Virus record (IMG/VR): IMGVR_UViG_3300032092_000262
Location: 1-23,628 of that record
DNA length: 23,628 nt
Strand: one strand, 5' to 3'
Source: a virus
Of this stretch, positions 6,896 to 14,386 are shown in pieces. Below the pieces are notes generated by a model that saw only the letters and a program-made list of their open reading frames with translations, searched no databases and was not told the DNA's origin. Both the position numbers and the translations under genes were made by a program. Positions within the stretch are counted from its first letter, which is position 1. Each line of letters opens with the position of its first letter.

Positions 6896-7465
6896 TTACA
6901 CTGTAGGCGTGAAGTTACTCAAACCAGGAAGCGGTGATGCGTCTGGTGTACCGACGTTTGAAGTGAAGTATGAGTAAGCAAGGGTCACACTAAACTCTTC
7001 GATCTGATCGGTTGCTTCATACGAAAGATCGATTGACGAAATGTCTGTTGGGAAGCAACCAATCAACTTGTATGCCTTAACTGGAGTACCAGTACGATCA
7101 AGTTGATTAACTTGCCAATCTTGAAACACTGGTCCTGCAAGGTTTGAGAACTCGGTTGAAGCAACATTTCGTTCCATTGCTTGAATGCTGTTGACCCAAA
7201 GTTCAAACAAGTTACGCAACTGAAACTTGTTGTCATTGATGATTGTGATAGACCAATCACCGAATGTTCTGTCGCCAGGAACTTTGATTCGTCTTCCACG
7301 ATATGGAATTTCGATTGTTCCCAATGCTGTTCCTGGTAATGATGCAGACTTTACAAGGAATGGGGTGAGCGCACTTTGGCTTCCACCGATGCTTCCTTGA
7401 ACTTCAAAGAGCGATGGCTTGACACCGGCTCCCTGCATTGCATTTGCAAATCTCTTGATGTTCAT
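6896..7465 (-). CDS. 19: Tail tube protein gp19
   Basis: A 189-residue protein (T4 gp19 is 163). The landmark KVPGDRTFGDWSITIIND at 61-78 matches T4 NVAGDRTFDDWTVTVMND, preceded by LPGTALGTIEIPYRGRRI, which parallels T4 LPAGIVEKIPVGFMNRKI. The C-terminal CFPTDISSIDLSYEATDQIEEFSVTLAYSYF corresponds to T4 WPTNVGELQLDWDSNNEIQTFEVTLALDYW. It forms the stacked hexameric rings of the inner tail tube that carries DNA. It has about 20 extra residues after the last strand (TPDASPLPGLSNFTPTV). A late-promoter-like box overlaps the preceding stop codon, and AGGGAG provides the ribosome site, so this gene can be expressed independently of the sheath genes. Confidence 0.95.
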   Translation of the reverse strand: MNIKRFANAMQGAGVKPSLFEVQGSIGGSQSALTPFLVKSASLPGTALGTIEIPYRGRRIKVPGDRTFGDWSITIINDNKFQLRNLFELWVNSIQAMERNVASTEFSNLAGPVFQDWQVNQLDRTGTPVKAYKLIGCFPTDISSIDLSYEATDQIEEFSVTLAYSYFTSNVGTPDASPLPGLSNFTPTV

Positions 7466-7486
7466 TCTTTGTTACTCCCTATGGTC

Positions 7487-7494
7487 TATTTATT
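7487..7494 (-). promoter_or_regulatory. Late-promoter-like box before gp19 (tail tube)
   Basis: The minus strand reads AATAAATA, one mismatch to the T4 late -10 element TATAAATA. Its first TAA is the stop codon of the second sheath gene. It lies 21 bases before the gp19 ATG, with AGGGAG between, as expected for a late promoter giving a short leader. Confidence 0.55.
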
Positions 7495-10288
7495 CGATGG
7501 TGGTTAGGTTGAAGTCGCTTCTCACAGCAACGAAGTTCAACTGAACGAAGTTGATGGACTTCAATGGCTTGATATAAATGTCTGCAACAAACTGATTGTT
7601 GTCGATTACTTGCGATGTATTGTTCGTTTCATCACAAACAACCTTGAAATCAGCAATACCACGTTGTGCTTGAACACTGGAAAGGAATGGTGTTACAAGA
7701 TTGCGGAATTGGGAACGAGTAAACTCATCGTTGAATTCAAAGAGAGAATACTTGGCTGCTTTGGCAATAGCCTTCTCAAGGGCAATAAACACTCTACGAA
7801 CATTGATGCGATCAAATGCACTTGGCTTCGTCAACATGGTCTTGTCGCTGTAAAGAACAGTTCCTGAACCATCGTTGAACTGAACAAAGAAGTTGATTCC
7901 ATTCTTGTAGAGTTCATCACGATCTGCCTTGGAGAAGTTTGTTTCTAACTTTACGGCATTTCGGATAAACCCTCTTGAGAATCCTGCTGGAGACTCCCAA
8001 GGAATTTCTTGGGCGCAAAGAATTCCAGCAACATCCGATGCCAACGACATCTTTCTCAACTGATTGTTGAAGGTATCGAAGAAAATCTTACGACCAGCAA
8101 CAAGAATTGTGTATGAGTTCGACGGAACTTGTAACACATTCTTTCTGAAATTGATGGTGTTAGTTGCTGTCTGCGATGAATATTGATTTGCTGCACCTGG
8201 CTTTGGTGATGGTATCACAAGAACAGTGTCCTTGCGTGGTGATATGACTGTATCATATGCAATTCTTTCAACCATGTCAGTTGTTGCTTGAGATGCATCG
8301 TTACTAACAGATGACTCAGGAACAAACAGAACATCAACTGCTGAATCATCGTCTGCAAATATTGAGTATGCTTTCGTATATTCCAGAGTTGACGGACCTG
8401 TTAGTGAAGACTCACCATATGCTAGTGGAGATTCATAGAATCCCTTTCTAGTATAGGTGGCACCACTGGCATCAACATATGAGTATTGAATATCACCGAA
8501 TGCAGTTGTTGCGTTTGATGAAGCATTTCCACCACCAGTTAAACTAAATGGTTTGGTGCAGTACACAAGCCTTGACTTGTTGTTGATATAGTCTTTATAA
8601 TAGATAGACTCACCATCAAGATTCTTTGCATCGGTTGCCTTTGAAAGAAGTTGGAATCTCTCAAGCACTCCGTTCTTTGCTCCAAATTTTCCGCCTATAT
8701 CGATAACTGCAAAACTGATTTCATCGTTTGAACCACCAACATTAGACGCAAATGCGGAGGTATTTGGAATCTTGTCGAAGATAGAAATTGATGTTAAAGA
8801 ATCAGTTACTGTTGTTGTGGTTGTATTTGTTACAGTTGAACTATTTCCAAACTGCTTCATACCGAATGCAAAGTCTCGTTGTGTTCCAGCCAATCCACCA
8901 ACAACATCAAATGTGATACCAATGGCTTGTTGTGTCCCATTTACAGTATTTACAAATGTTACACCGCCAGTAAGACCAACAAGAAGATTCCAACCCTTTA
9001 CTGAAGTTGATGGTGTGCCGGAAACACTGTTGAATATTCTAGACGATATCTGTGACCATGTAGTTCTATACGTTATGAATAGATTTGTAGTATCGCCACC
9101 AGTATAAATTAAGGATCCAAAATGGGATGGTATTCCAGATGTTTGAAAGTTTGTAAATAATGCAGGTAATGTGGTATTTGTGGGTGCTGGATTTGGAGTT
9201 TTAAATCCTATATTCATATTGGTTGAATCAGCATTCAAGAATAGAATATCAACAACATTAGTATTGGTCGGATTAATTTTAGCAAATATAGAACTTGGTG
9301 GGTTTACTGTAGAATTGAACTCTACAAATGGATTGAAATGTGTCCCAACGGATGATACTTTCTCCAAAGCATAGTAGTTACTGTTATTGCCACTTGGATC
9401 GGAACCATTATTCGTTAGTGAGAGATTTTGTCCAGTTGTTCCAGTAGCATAGAAAAATTTAAACGGATCGCTAGCAAGTGCATTGATAAATTCTGTTGGA
9501 TTTTTGCCTGATGGGGGTACAACACTAACTATATTATACTGATGTGATCCACCTGTAATTCCTATGAGAGTAAGACCAGATGGAACGGATCCAGGTGGAC
9601 CTCCCGCTGATTCCGCCCCTTCCGCCCCACCAGCAGAAAGTTGTTCGCTTGCGCTTAGATTTCTATACACTTCAAATGTGTAACCAATAGTTCCGCTGCT
9701 TATACCAACCATCGATGCAAGATTATATCCACCAAACAAGTTAAAATCGGTGTATGCTGTTGTTGTGGTGGTAGTGTTTATAGATCCAGTTTCATTAGTT
9801 GCACCATCCCAAACAATAACTTTGAGCGAATCTCCGAAATTTCCAGGATACTTCGCGCGGAAATGTGCTATTGGTTCAATGCCATCTTGACCTGAAAATC
9901 CGCCGATTTTTGCAAATTCTGCTTCATTGTTTATTCTAGGATAAGTGCAGTTATTGATGCTAGTGATTCCAGCCTCTTGTGAGGTTGAATTCGTCTCAGT
10001 TGATTGCTCAATTCTGATCACCTTGAGATTATTTGAGTACTTCAAAAAGTTCGCTGCCGCAAAGAAATCAATTTCGCTCAAACTATCTGATGGATCAAGT
10101 GTTGGTTTTCCAAATAAAGCAGCAAGATCGCTTTCTGATGTAACACGATTAGCAACTAGGCATGGACCCCAGTTAAAAGACCCAACCATACCACCACTAT
10201 TGAGTGATTCTGGTTGAACAAATTGTGAAAGATCGATTTCCGATACATTTACACCTGGGCTTAGTTGTGTTGGGATTGGACTAGCCAT
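7490..10288 (-). CDS. Second tail sheath paralogue with large inserted domain
   Basis: A 932-residue sheath-family protein directly downstream of the canonical gp18. The N-terminal core is retained (QLSPGVNVSEID, FNWGP, FGKP, NFLKYSNNLKVIRI), as is the C-terminal core. By hand count, residues 815-925 are identical to residues 516-626 of the other copy at 90 of 111 positions. The excess of 299 residues lies between about 165 and 500 and consists of Gly/Ser/Thr/Asn-rich beta sequence, with a flexible Gly/Ala/Glu/Pro linker at 217-238 and Thr runs at 172-177 and 489-493. In known sheath proteins such insertions project outward from the tail, so this copy may be a decorated sheath subunit. Whether it co-assembles with the first copy is unknown. 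A strong AGGAGAG ribosome site precedes the ATG, so it appears expressed. Confidence 0.92.
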   Translation of the reverse strand: MASPIPTQLSPGVNVSEIDLSQFVQPESLNSGGMVGSFNWGPCLVANRVTSESDLAALFGKPTLDPSDSLSEIDFFAAANFLKYSNNLKVIRIEQSTETNSTSQEAGITSINNCTYPRINNEAEFAKIGGFSGQDGIEPIAHFRAKYPGNFGDSLKVIVWDGATNETGSINTTTTTTAYTDFNLFGGYNLASMVGISSGTIGYTFEVYRNLSASEQLSAGGAEGAESAGGPPGSVPSGLTLIGITGGSHQYNIVSVVPPSGKNPTEFINALASDPFKFFYATGTTGQNLSLTNNGSDPSGNNSNYYALEKVSSVGTHFNPFVEFNSTVNPPSSIFAKINPTNTNVVDILFLNADSTNMNIGFKTPNPAPTNTTLPALFTNFQTSGIPSHFGSLIYTGGDTTNLFITYRTTWSQISSRIFNSVSGTPSTSVKGWNLLVGLTGGVTFVNTVNGTQQAIGITFDVVGGLAGTQRDFAFGMKQFGNSSTVTNTTTTTVTDSLTSISIFDKIPNTSAFASNVGGSNDEISFAVIDIGGKFGAKNGVLERFQLLSKATDAKNLDGESIYYKDYINNKSRLVYCTKPFSLTGGGNASSNATTAFGDIQYSYVDASGATYTRKGFYESPLAYGESSLTGPSTLEYTKAYSIFADDDSAVDVLFVPESSVSNDASQATTDMVERIAYDTVISPRKDTVLVIPSPKPGAANQYSSQTATNTINFRKNVLQVPSNSYTILVAGRKIFFDTFNNQLRKMSLASDVAGILCAQEIPWESPAGFSRGFIRNAVKLETNFSKADRDELYKNGINFFVQFNDGSGTVLYSDKTMLTKPSAFDRINVRRVFIALEKAIAKAAKYSLFEFNDEFTRSQFRNLVTPFLSSVQAQRGIADFKVVCDETNNTSQVIDNNQFVADIYIKPLKSINFVQLNFVAVRSDFNLTTIE
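8809..8821 (-). repeat. 13-base direct repeat, downstream copy, in second sheath gene
   Basis: This is the second copy of ACCACAACAACAG (minus strand), at the distal border of the inserted domain. The low-complexity ACN codon run means that chance or convergent Thr-rich linkers could also explain the match. Confidence 0.6.
9757..9769 (-). repeat. 13-base direct repeat, upstream copy, in second sheath gene
   Basis: The minus strand reads ACCACAACAACAG here and again at 8821-8809. The two copies are 948 bases apart (316 codons) and in the same reading phase, encoding Thr174-177 and Thr490-493. They bracket the domain that is missing from the shorter sheath paralogue. Confidence 0.6.
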
Positions 10289-10299
10289 TTTCTCTCCTA

Positions 10300-12201
10300 T
10301 TAGATGATCTCAGTGAAGGTGCTATCTGTTCTCGTTGCGATGAAGTTCAATTGAATGAAGTTAATCGACCTTGCTGGCTTGATGTAAATGTCTGCCACGA
10401 ACTGATTGTTGTCAATCACTTGACCAGTATTATTTGTTTCATCACAAATGACTCTAAAGTCCGTAATTCCTCTTTGTGCTTGAACATTTCGGAGATATGG
10501 GATGACTAGATTACGGAACTGAGAACGAGTAAACTCATCGTTAACTTCGAACAATGAGTATTTAGCGGCAGTTGCGATAGTCTTTTCAAGAGTGATGAAA
10601 AGACGACGAACATTGATACGATCAAACGCACTCGGCTTCTTCAATAGAGTTTTATCTCCAAAGAGAATGGTTCCTTCTCCACTGAATGTTGCAACTGGAT
10701 TGACTCCTGCAACATAGAGAAGATCGCGCGATGATTGATCTGGATTGAATGCTAGTTTGATAGAATTTCTTATAGTTCCGCGGTTGAGTCCTGCTGGCGA
10801 GAACCAAGCCTGTGTTGCAGATTCACTTCTTGCACAAAGACCAGCAATATCGGAATTCAATGGAATGTAGCGGAACATGTCATTGTACTTATCGTAGATG
10901 TACTTCCATCCGCTATCCATGACGATATAAGAGGAATTCATACCATATGTGCTATTTCTAGTTGTGATGACATTTGATGTGGCTTGGGATTGTGTCTTAT
11001 TCAAAACATCGCTGAGTGCTGGTGATACAAACAACACGCAGTCTTTGCGCTCATTGACAAGATCTGCAAGAAGTTTGACTGTTGTTGCATTAGATCTACC
11101 TGATATGAGTAGAGATATATCAACATTGTCGCGATCAAGGAACTTACTGTATCCCTTGGTAAACACATTTGCTGTGGAAGATGAGGCACCAGTTCCTCCA
11201 CTTAGACTATAACGAGAAACCTTTGCGGCAGTATAGCCTCCGCTGATATCGGAGAAGGTGGTTGTAAGATCTTTGACGACAGTTTGGCCCCAAAGTTGTT
11301 CAAGATTACCAGCCCAAATGTAATTTGATTGTGTATTGATTACGGATGTAACATAGTTTGGCTGACCATCATTGTTGCGAGCATCGTATGCTTTCGAAAC
11401 ATTTTGGAATGTTTCTAGGATTGTTCCCCTGGTACCCGTGAACAAACCATCTTCATCAATAACTACAACATTGAGTTCGTCATTTGCGCCACCCTTGGAA
11501 GCGGCTTGTGTGCTTGTTTCAGCAGTTAGTTGGAAAAGATCTGCATACTTACTGCGGAACTTCATGCTCGCACTAAGACCGATTGTGCTTGCAACGTATG
11601 TCTTTGTTGTGACAGTATTTCCTGCGGCAGAATCAACAAGGAAAGTTTGTGCAAACTGATTTGTTTGGAAAATCAATTTGTCGTTTTCTTCAAGTGTTCC
11701 GCCAAGAACTGTAGAGAATCTGATGGTATTTGTTCCGATTGATGCTGTTGCACCAACAGTAAGTGTGGCTTCACCGTCGCCATCGATAACAACAACTTTC
11801 AATGAATTTCCCAATACTCCTGGATACTTGGCATAGAAAGCAGCGGTAAGCCCTTCTGTTCCCCCAAGAACATCTTCATTGGCATATTGTAATCCTGTAA
11901 ATCCAGAAGAGTTTGCGTTGGTTTCGTCGGTGCCTATAGCACGAACAACCCGAAGATCGCGACCGTATTGAAGAAAGTTTGCTGCACAGTGGAAATCGAT
12001 TCCGTTATCATCACGGAGAGGCTTTCCGAAAACTCTTACCAAATCGTCTTCTGATGTGATCGTGACTATTTTTTCTGCTGGACCCCATTGAAATACTCCA
12101 GCGATTGCCGCTGTTGTACTTGCAACATTTGGTGTGACATTTGTGAGGTCAATTTCCGAATAATTCACACCTGGGCTAAGTTGTACGGGAATTCTGCTCA
12201 T
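10300..12201 (-). CDS. 18: Tail sheath protein gp18 (canonical copy)
   Basis: A 633-residue protein (T4 gp18 is 659). The N-terminus has QLSPGVNYSEID, FQWGPA at 37-42, FGKPL and NFLQYGRDLRVVRA, all matching T4 gp18 (LSPGIELKE, FQWGPA, FGQP, NFLQYGNDLRVVRA). The C-terminal core has DIAGLCAR, SPAGLNRG, PSAFDRINVRRLF, SLFEVNDEFTRSQFRN, CDETNNTGQVIDNNQFVADIYIKPARSINFI, again matching T4. It polymerises around the tail tube and contracts to drive the tube through the host envelope. Residues about 150-240 are the variable surface-domain region. TGGAG lies eight bases before the start. It is the closer match to T4 of two tandem sheath genes; the second follows after 11 bases. Confidence 0.96.
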   Translation of the reverse strand: MSRIPVQLSPGVNYSEIDLTNVTPNVASTTAAIAGVFQWGPAEKIVTITSEDDLVRVFGKPLRDDNGIDFHCAANFLQYGRDLRVVRAIGTDETNANSSGFTGLQYANEDVLGGTEGLTAAFYAKYPGVLGNSLKVVVIDGDGEATLTVGATASIGTNTIRFSTVLGGTLEENDKLIFQTNQFAQTFLVDSAAGNTVTTKTYVASTIGLSASMKFRSKYADLFQLTAETSTQAASKGGANDELNVVVIDEDGLFTGTRGTILETFQNVSKAYDARNNDGQPNYVTSVINTQSNYIWAGNLEQLWGQTVVKDLTTTFSDISGGYTAAKVSRYSLSGGTGASSSTANVFTKGYSKFLDRDNVDISLLISGRSNATTVKLLADLVNERKDCVLFVSPALSDVLNKTQSQATSNVITTRNSTYGMNSSYIVMDSGWKYIYDKYNDMFRYIPLNSDIAGLCARSESATQAWFSPAGLNRGTIRNSIKLAFNPDQSSRDLLYVAGVNPVATFSGEGTILFGDKTLLKKPSAFDRINVRRLFITLEKTIATAAKYSLFEVNDEFTRSQFRNLVIPYLRNVQAQRGITDFRVICDETNNTGQVIDNNQFVADIYIKPARSINFIQLNFIATRTDSTFTEII

Positions 12202-12252
12202 TTTGTTCTCCAGATGATTCTATCATGTATGTAGTAAATTTTAGTATTTCAC

Positions 12253-13908
12253 TCAATACCATGAGTTCATGTTGGAGTCTCTTTCTCTGAACCAGAGAGA
12301 GCCATCTTCTCCTTTTTCAGGAACAGAATCATCCACGCCATCATCAATAAACCCGAAGGGAGTCATTTCCTCCTCAAGTTTGTCTATAGTTTCCTTGTAA
12401 ACGTCTTTTCTGATGTCAAGGGACGACAAGTCCTTAAAATATGGTTGTGTTGATAGCCACCCAAACAAAACCAAGGTCATAACAAGGTCATCGTTGTATC
12501 CGACCTCTGCCTCAAACGAGTTTTTCTTGGAGATAAACGCAAACAGTTCCTTAATCACATCAAAATCCTGAATGATCATTCTGTCTGACTCAATCAATGA
12601 CTTTAGGATGGAACAGCCAGTTCTCTTGACAACCTCAGTTGTTCTGACTCCAAACTGACTCGTTCCAGATCCAAATCCCCCGTCGAGTACCTGTCCTTTT
12701 CTTCCGCGCATCGTGGACGAAAGGAGATTTTCATACTCCATCTCAGCATGAAGTATGTCTGCCACCTGACCACCCATGTCGTTGATTTCAACAAGAACAT
12801 GGGCATTGTTGTACTGCTTTGCTGCCACATGGATGGCATTTGGGAAAACCATGGGGGACATATTGTTGTTCTTGAAGGTGGCAACAAGCCTGTATGGAGC
12901 CGCCGTAATGTCCATGATGGTGAATGCCGAATAGTCCTGTCCAGTTCCTCTAGAGACATCCACGCACATCACATATGTGTGCTTCTCTTCTGGCTTGGCA
13001 TAGACCTTGAATCCCTCTCCGTTCTTGAATACAGGGTCGATGTATGCCAAGGTTTTGAGTTTGGATGGGGATATCAGAGTATGAATAGACCCCACGAAGT
13101 CGCAGTCGAACTCTGTCCTGAACTGCTCCTCGGAGGTGTTGGCGATTGTCTCCTGTTTCCACTTCTCATCTCGACCAGGAACATCCGACCAATGGACATC
13201 AATAGGAATGTATGAGTTTCTTCCGTTTGTGGCATCAGTCCACAACTTGTAGTACAGATTCATTCCGTGGGGAGTAGAAACTATGAATACCTTCGTCTCC
13301 TGACCCGATGAGATGGTTGGATATACGGACGAGAAGAACTCTTCTGCGACATTCTGTGGAACATATGCAAACTCGTCCAAGAAGATCATGTTGAAAGATC
13401 CACCGCGGACTGCACTGGATGAGGTTGCTGATGCTAAAACCTTAGAACCATTCTCAAGTTGAATTGATCCCTTGTTCCATTCTATAACACCCTGCTGAAG
13501 CCACTTTGGAAGATACTCGTATGCCAGTTTGAGTCTAGACAGAAGTTCTCTTGCGGTACTCAACTTGTTTGCAAGTATGGCAACATTCACGCTTTGATTG
13601 AATAGGACATAATGCAAAATGTATGCCGTGACTGTAGTTGACTTTCCGCTCTGTCGCGGAAGTTTCGCAATAACGAACCTGTTGTTGTGAACAGTTCGTA
13701 CCATCTCTTCCTGAAAGTCATATAGTTCAAACGGAACAAGACCCTTGTCGAGGCTGATGATCTTCACATAGTTCTGTACAAAATAGATCGGATCGCGAGC
13801 GCACTTGGCATATTCCTCAAGTTGCTCTTTCGTCCAATCATGCTTTACATCGGAAGCCTTTAGATTTGGATTGCCAAGATAGTTCTTGCTATTCTTAGTA
13901 TCAGCCAT
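12253..13908 (-). CDS. 17: Large terminase subunit gp17 (packaging ATPase/nuclease)
   Basis: A 551-residue protein (T4 gp17 is 610). The ATPase domain shows a Walker A motif KLPRQSGKST at 82-91 with K89, a Walker B motif MIFLDE at 174-179 with D178 and catalytic E179, and the coupling motif STPHG at 211-215. The RNase H-like nuclease domain shows the three expected acidic clusters: MCVDVS with D317, LVEIND with E374, and YNDD with D473/D474. All key residues are present, so it should be active. It drives ATP-dependent DNA translocation through the portal and makes the headful cut. It starts inside the end of gp16 and is followed by a 51-base gap before the first sheath gene. Confidence 0.97.
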   Translation of the reverse strand: MADTKNSKNYLGNPNLKASDVKHDWTKEQLEEYAKCARDPIYFVQNYVKIISLDKGLVPFELYDFQEEMVRTVHNNRFVIAKLPRQSGKSTTVTAYILHYVLFNQSVNVAILANKLSTARELLSRLKLAYEYLPKWLQQGVIEWNKGSIQLENGSKVLASATSSSAVRGGSFNMIFLDEFAYVPQNVAEEFFSSVYPTISSGQETKVFIVSTPHGMNLYYKLWTDATNGRNSYIPIDVHWSDVPGRDEKWKQETIANTSEEQFRTEFDCDFVGSIHTLISPSKLKTLAYIDPVFKNGEGFKVYAKPEEKHTYVMCVDVSRGTGQDYSAFTIMDITAAPYRLVATFKNNNMSPMVFPNAIHVAAKQYNNAHVLVEINDMGGQVADILHAEMEYENLLSSTMRGRKGQVLDGGFGSGTSQFGVRTTEVVKRTGCSILKSLIESDRMIIQDFDVIKELFAFISKKNSFEAEVGYNDDLVMTLVLFGWLSTQPYFKDLSSLDIRKDVYKETIDKLEEEMTPFGFIDDGVDDSVPEKGEDGSLWFRERDSNMNSWY

Positions 13909-14380
13909 TTTCTATGATTTTCTTTGAAGAATCCAGTATCGAATCGGTATCTTTGATAGCCTTTGCGAAACTTCTTTTCGGATTTATGAGTTCTTGTAGT
14001 TCTTTTGTAGAACCTAAGAATATGGCATTTGTGGTGTTGTTCACCGTCTTCTGCTCATACTTGTCTTCCTTGATGGTCTTCATTCTCTGATGCAGTTCCA
14101 CAAGATCCTTGTTTGTCTCCGCAACTGCCTTGATCATCTGTGCAACGACTTCATAGGCTCGGGGAGAATCCCCTTCGCTTGCCACTTTTAACACACCATC
14201 AATAGCCTGAAAGCCTAGATTAACAAGTTCCTTGAGGTTTTCTCTTGCTCGCTGAAAGTCCTTATCAGCATCATCCATTGCAACTGTGACCTCTTTTGGT
14301 TCAGTTGATCTTGTTACAATGGGCTTTGGTTCGGGATCCATATTCAGAATCTCCGATAGGTTCTCATCCATCTTACTCAT
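13901..14380 (-). CDS. 16: Small terminase subunit gp16
   Basis: A 159-residue protein (T4 gp16 is 164). The central helical part matches T4 in order: DFQRARENLKELVNLG where T4 has VRRNMHFQQQMLMDAA, GDSPRAYEVVAQMIKAVAETNKDLVELHQRMK (T4 [32 protein letters not shown]), and NNTTNAIFLGSTKELQELI (T4 IQNATVFMGSPTELMDEI). It is the ring-forming terminase subunit that recognises concatemeric DNA and regulates gp17. The N-terminus is acidic and Pro-containing, as in T4. Met1 is preceded by AAGGTGAT, which favours it over Met4. Its last eight bases overlap the start of the large terminase gene, a coupling typical of terminase pairs. Confidence 0.92.
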   Translation of the reverse strand: MSKMDENLSEILNMDPEPKPIVTRSTEPKEVTVAMDDADKDFQRARENLKELVNLGFQAIDGVLKVASEGDSPRAYEVVAQMIKAVAETNKDLVELHQRMKTIKEDKYEQKTVNNTTNAIFLGSTKELQELINPKRSFAKAIKDTDSILDSSKKIIENG

Positions 14381-14386
14381 GATATA

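Noticed and set aside
10559-10565. CTAAATA on the minus strand within the first sheath gene
   Set aside because: It lies in codons for a conserved Ala-Lys-Tyr segment and is about 270 bases from the next start, so chance is the simpler reading.
12202-12252. Small hairpin (ATGAT/ATCAT) in the gap between large terminase and first sheath gene
   Set aside because: Only five AT-rich pairs and no T-run follow it, so it is not a convincing terminator; I see nothing else firm in this gap.
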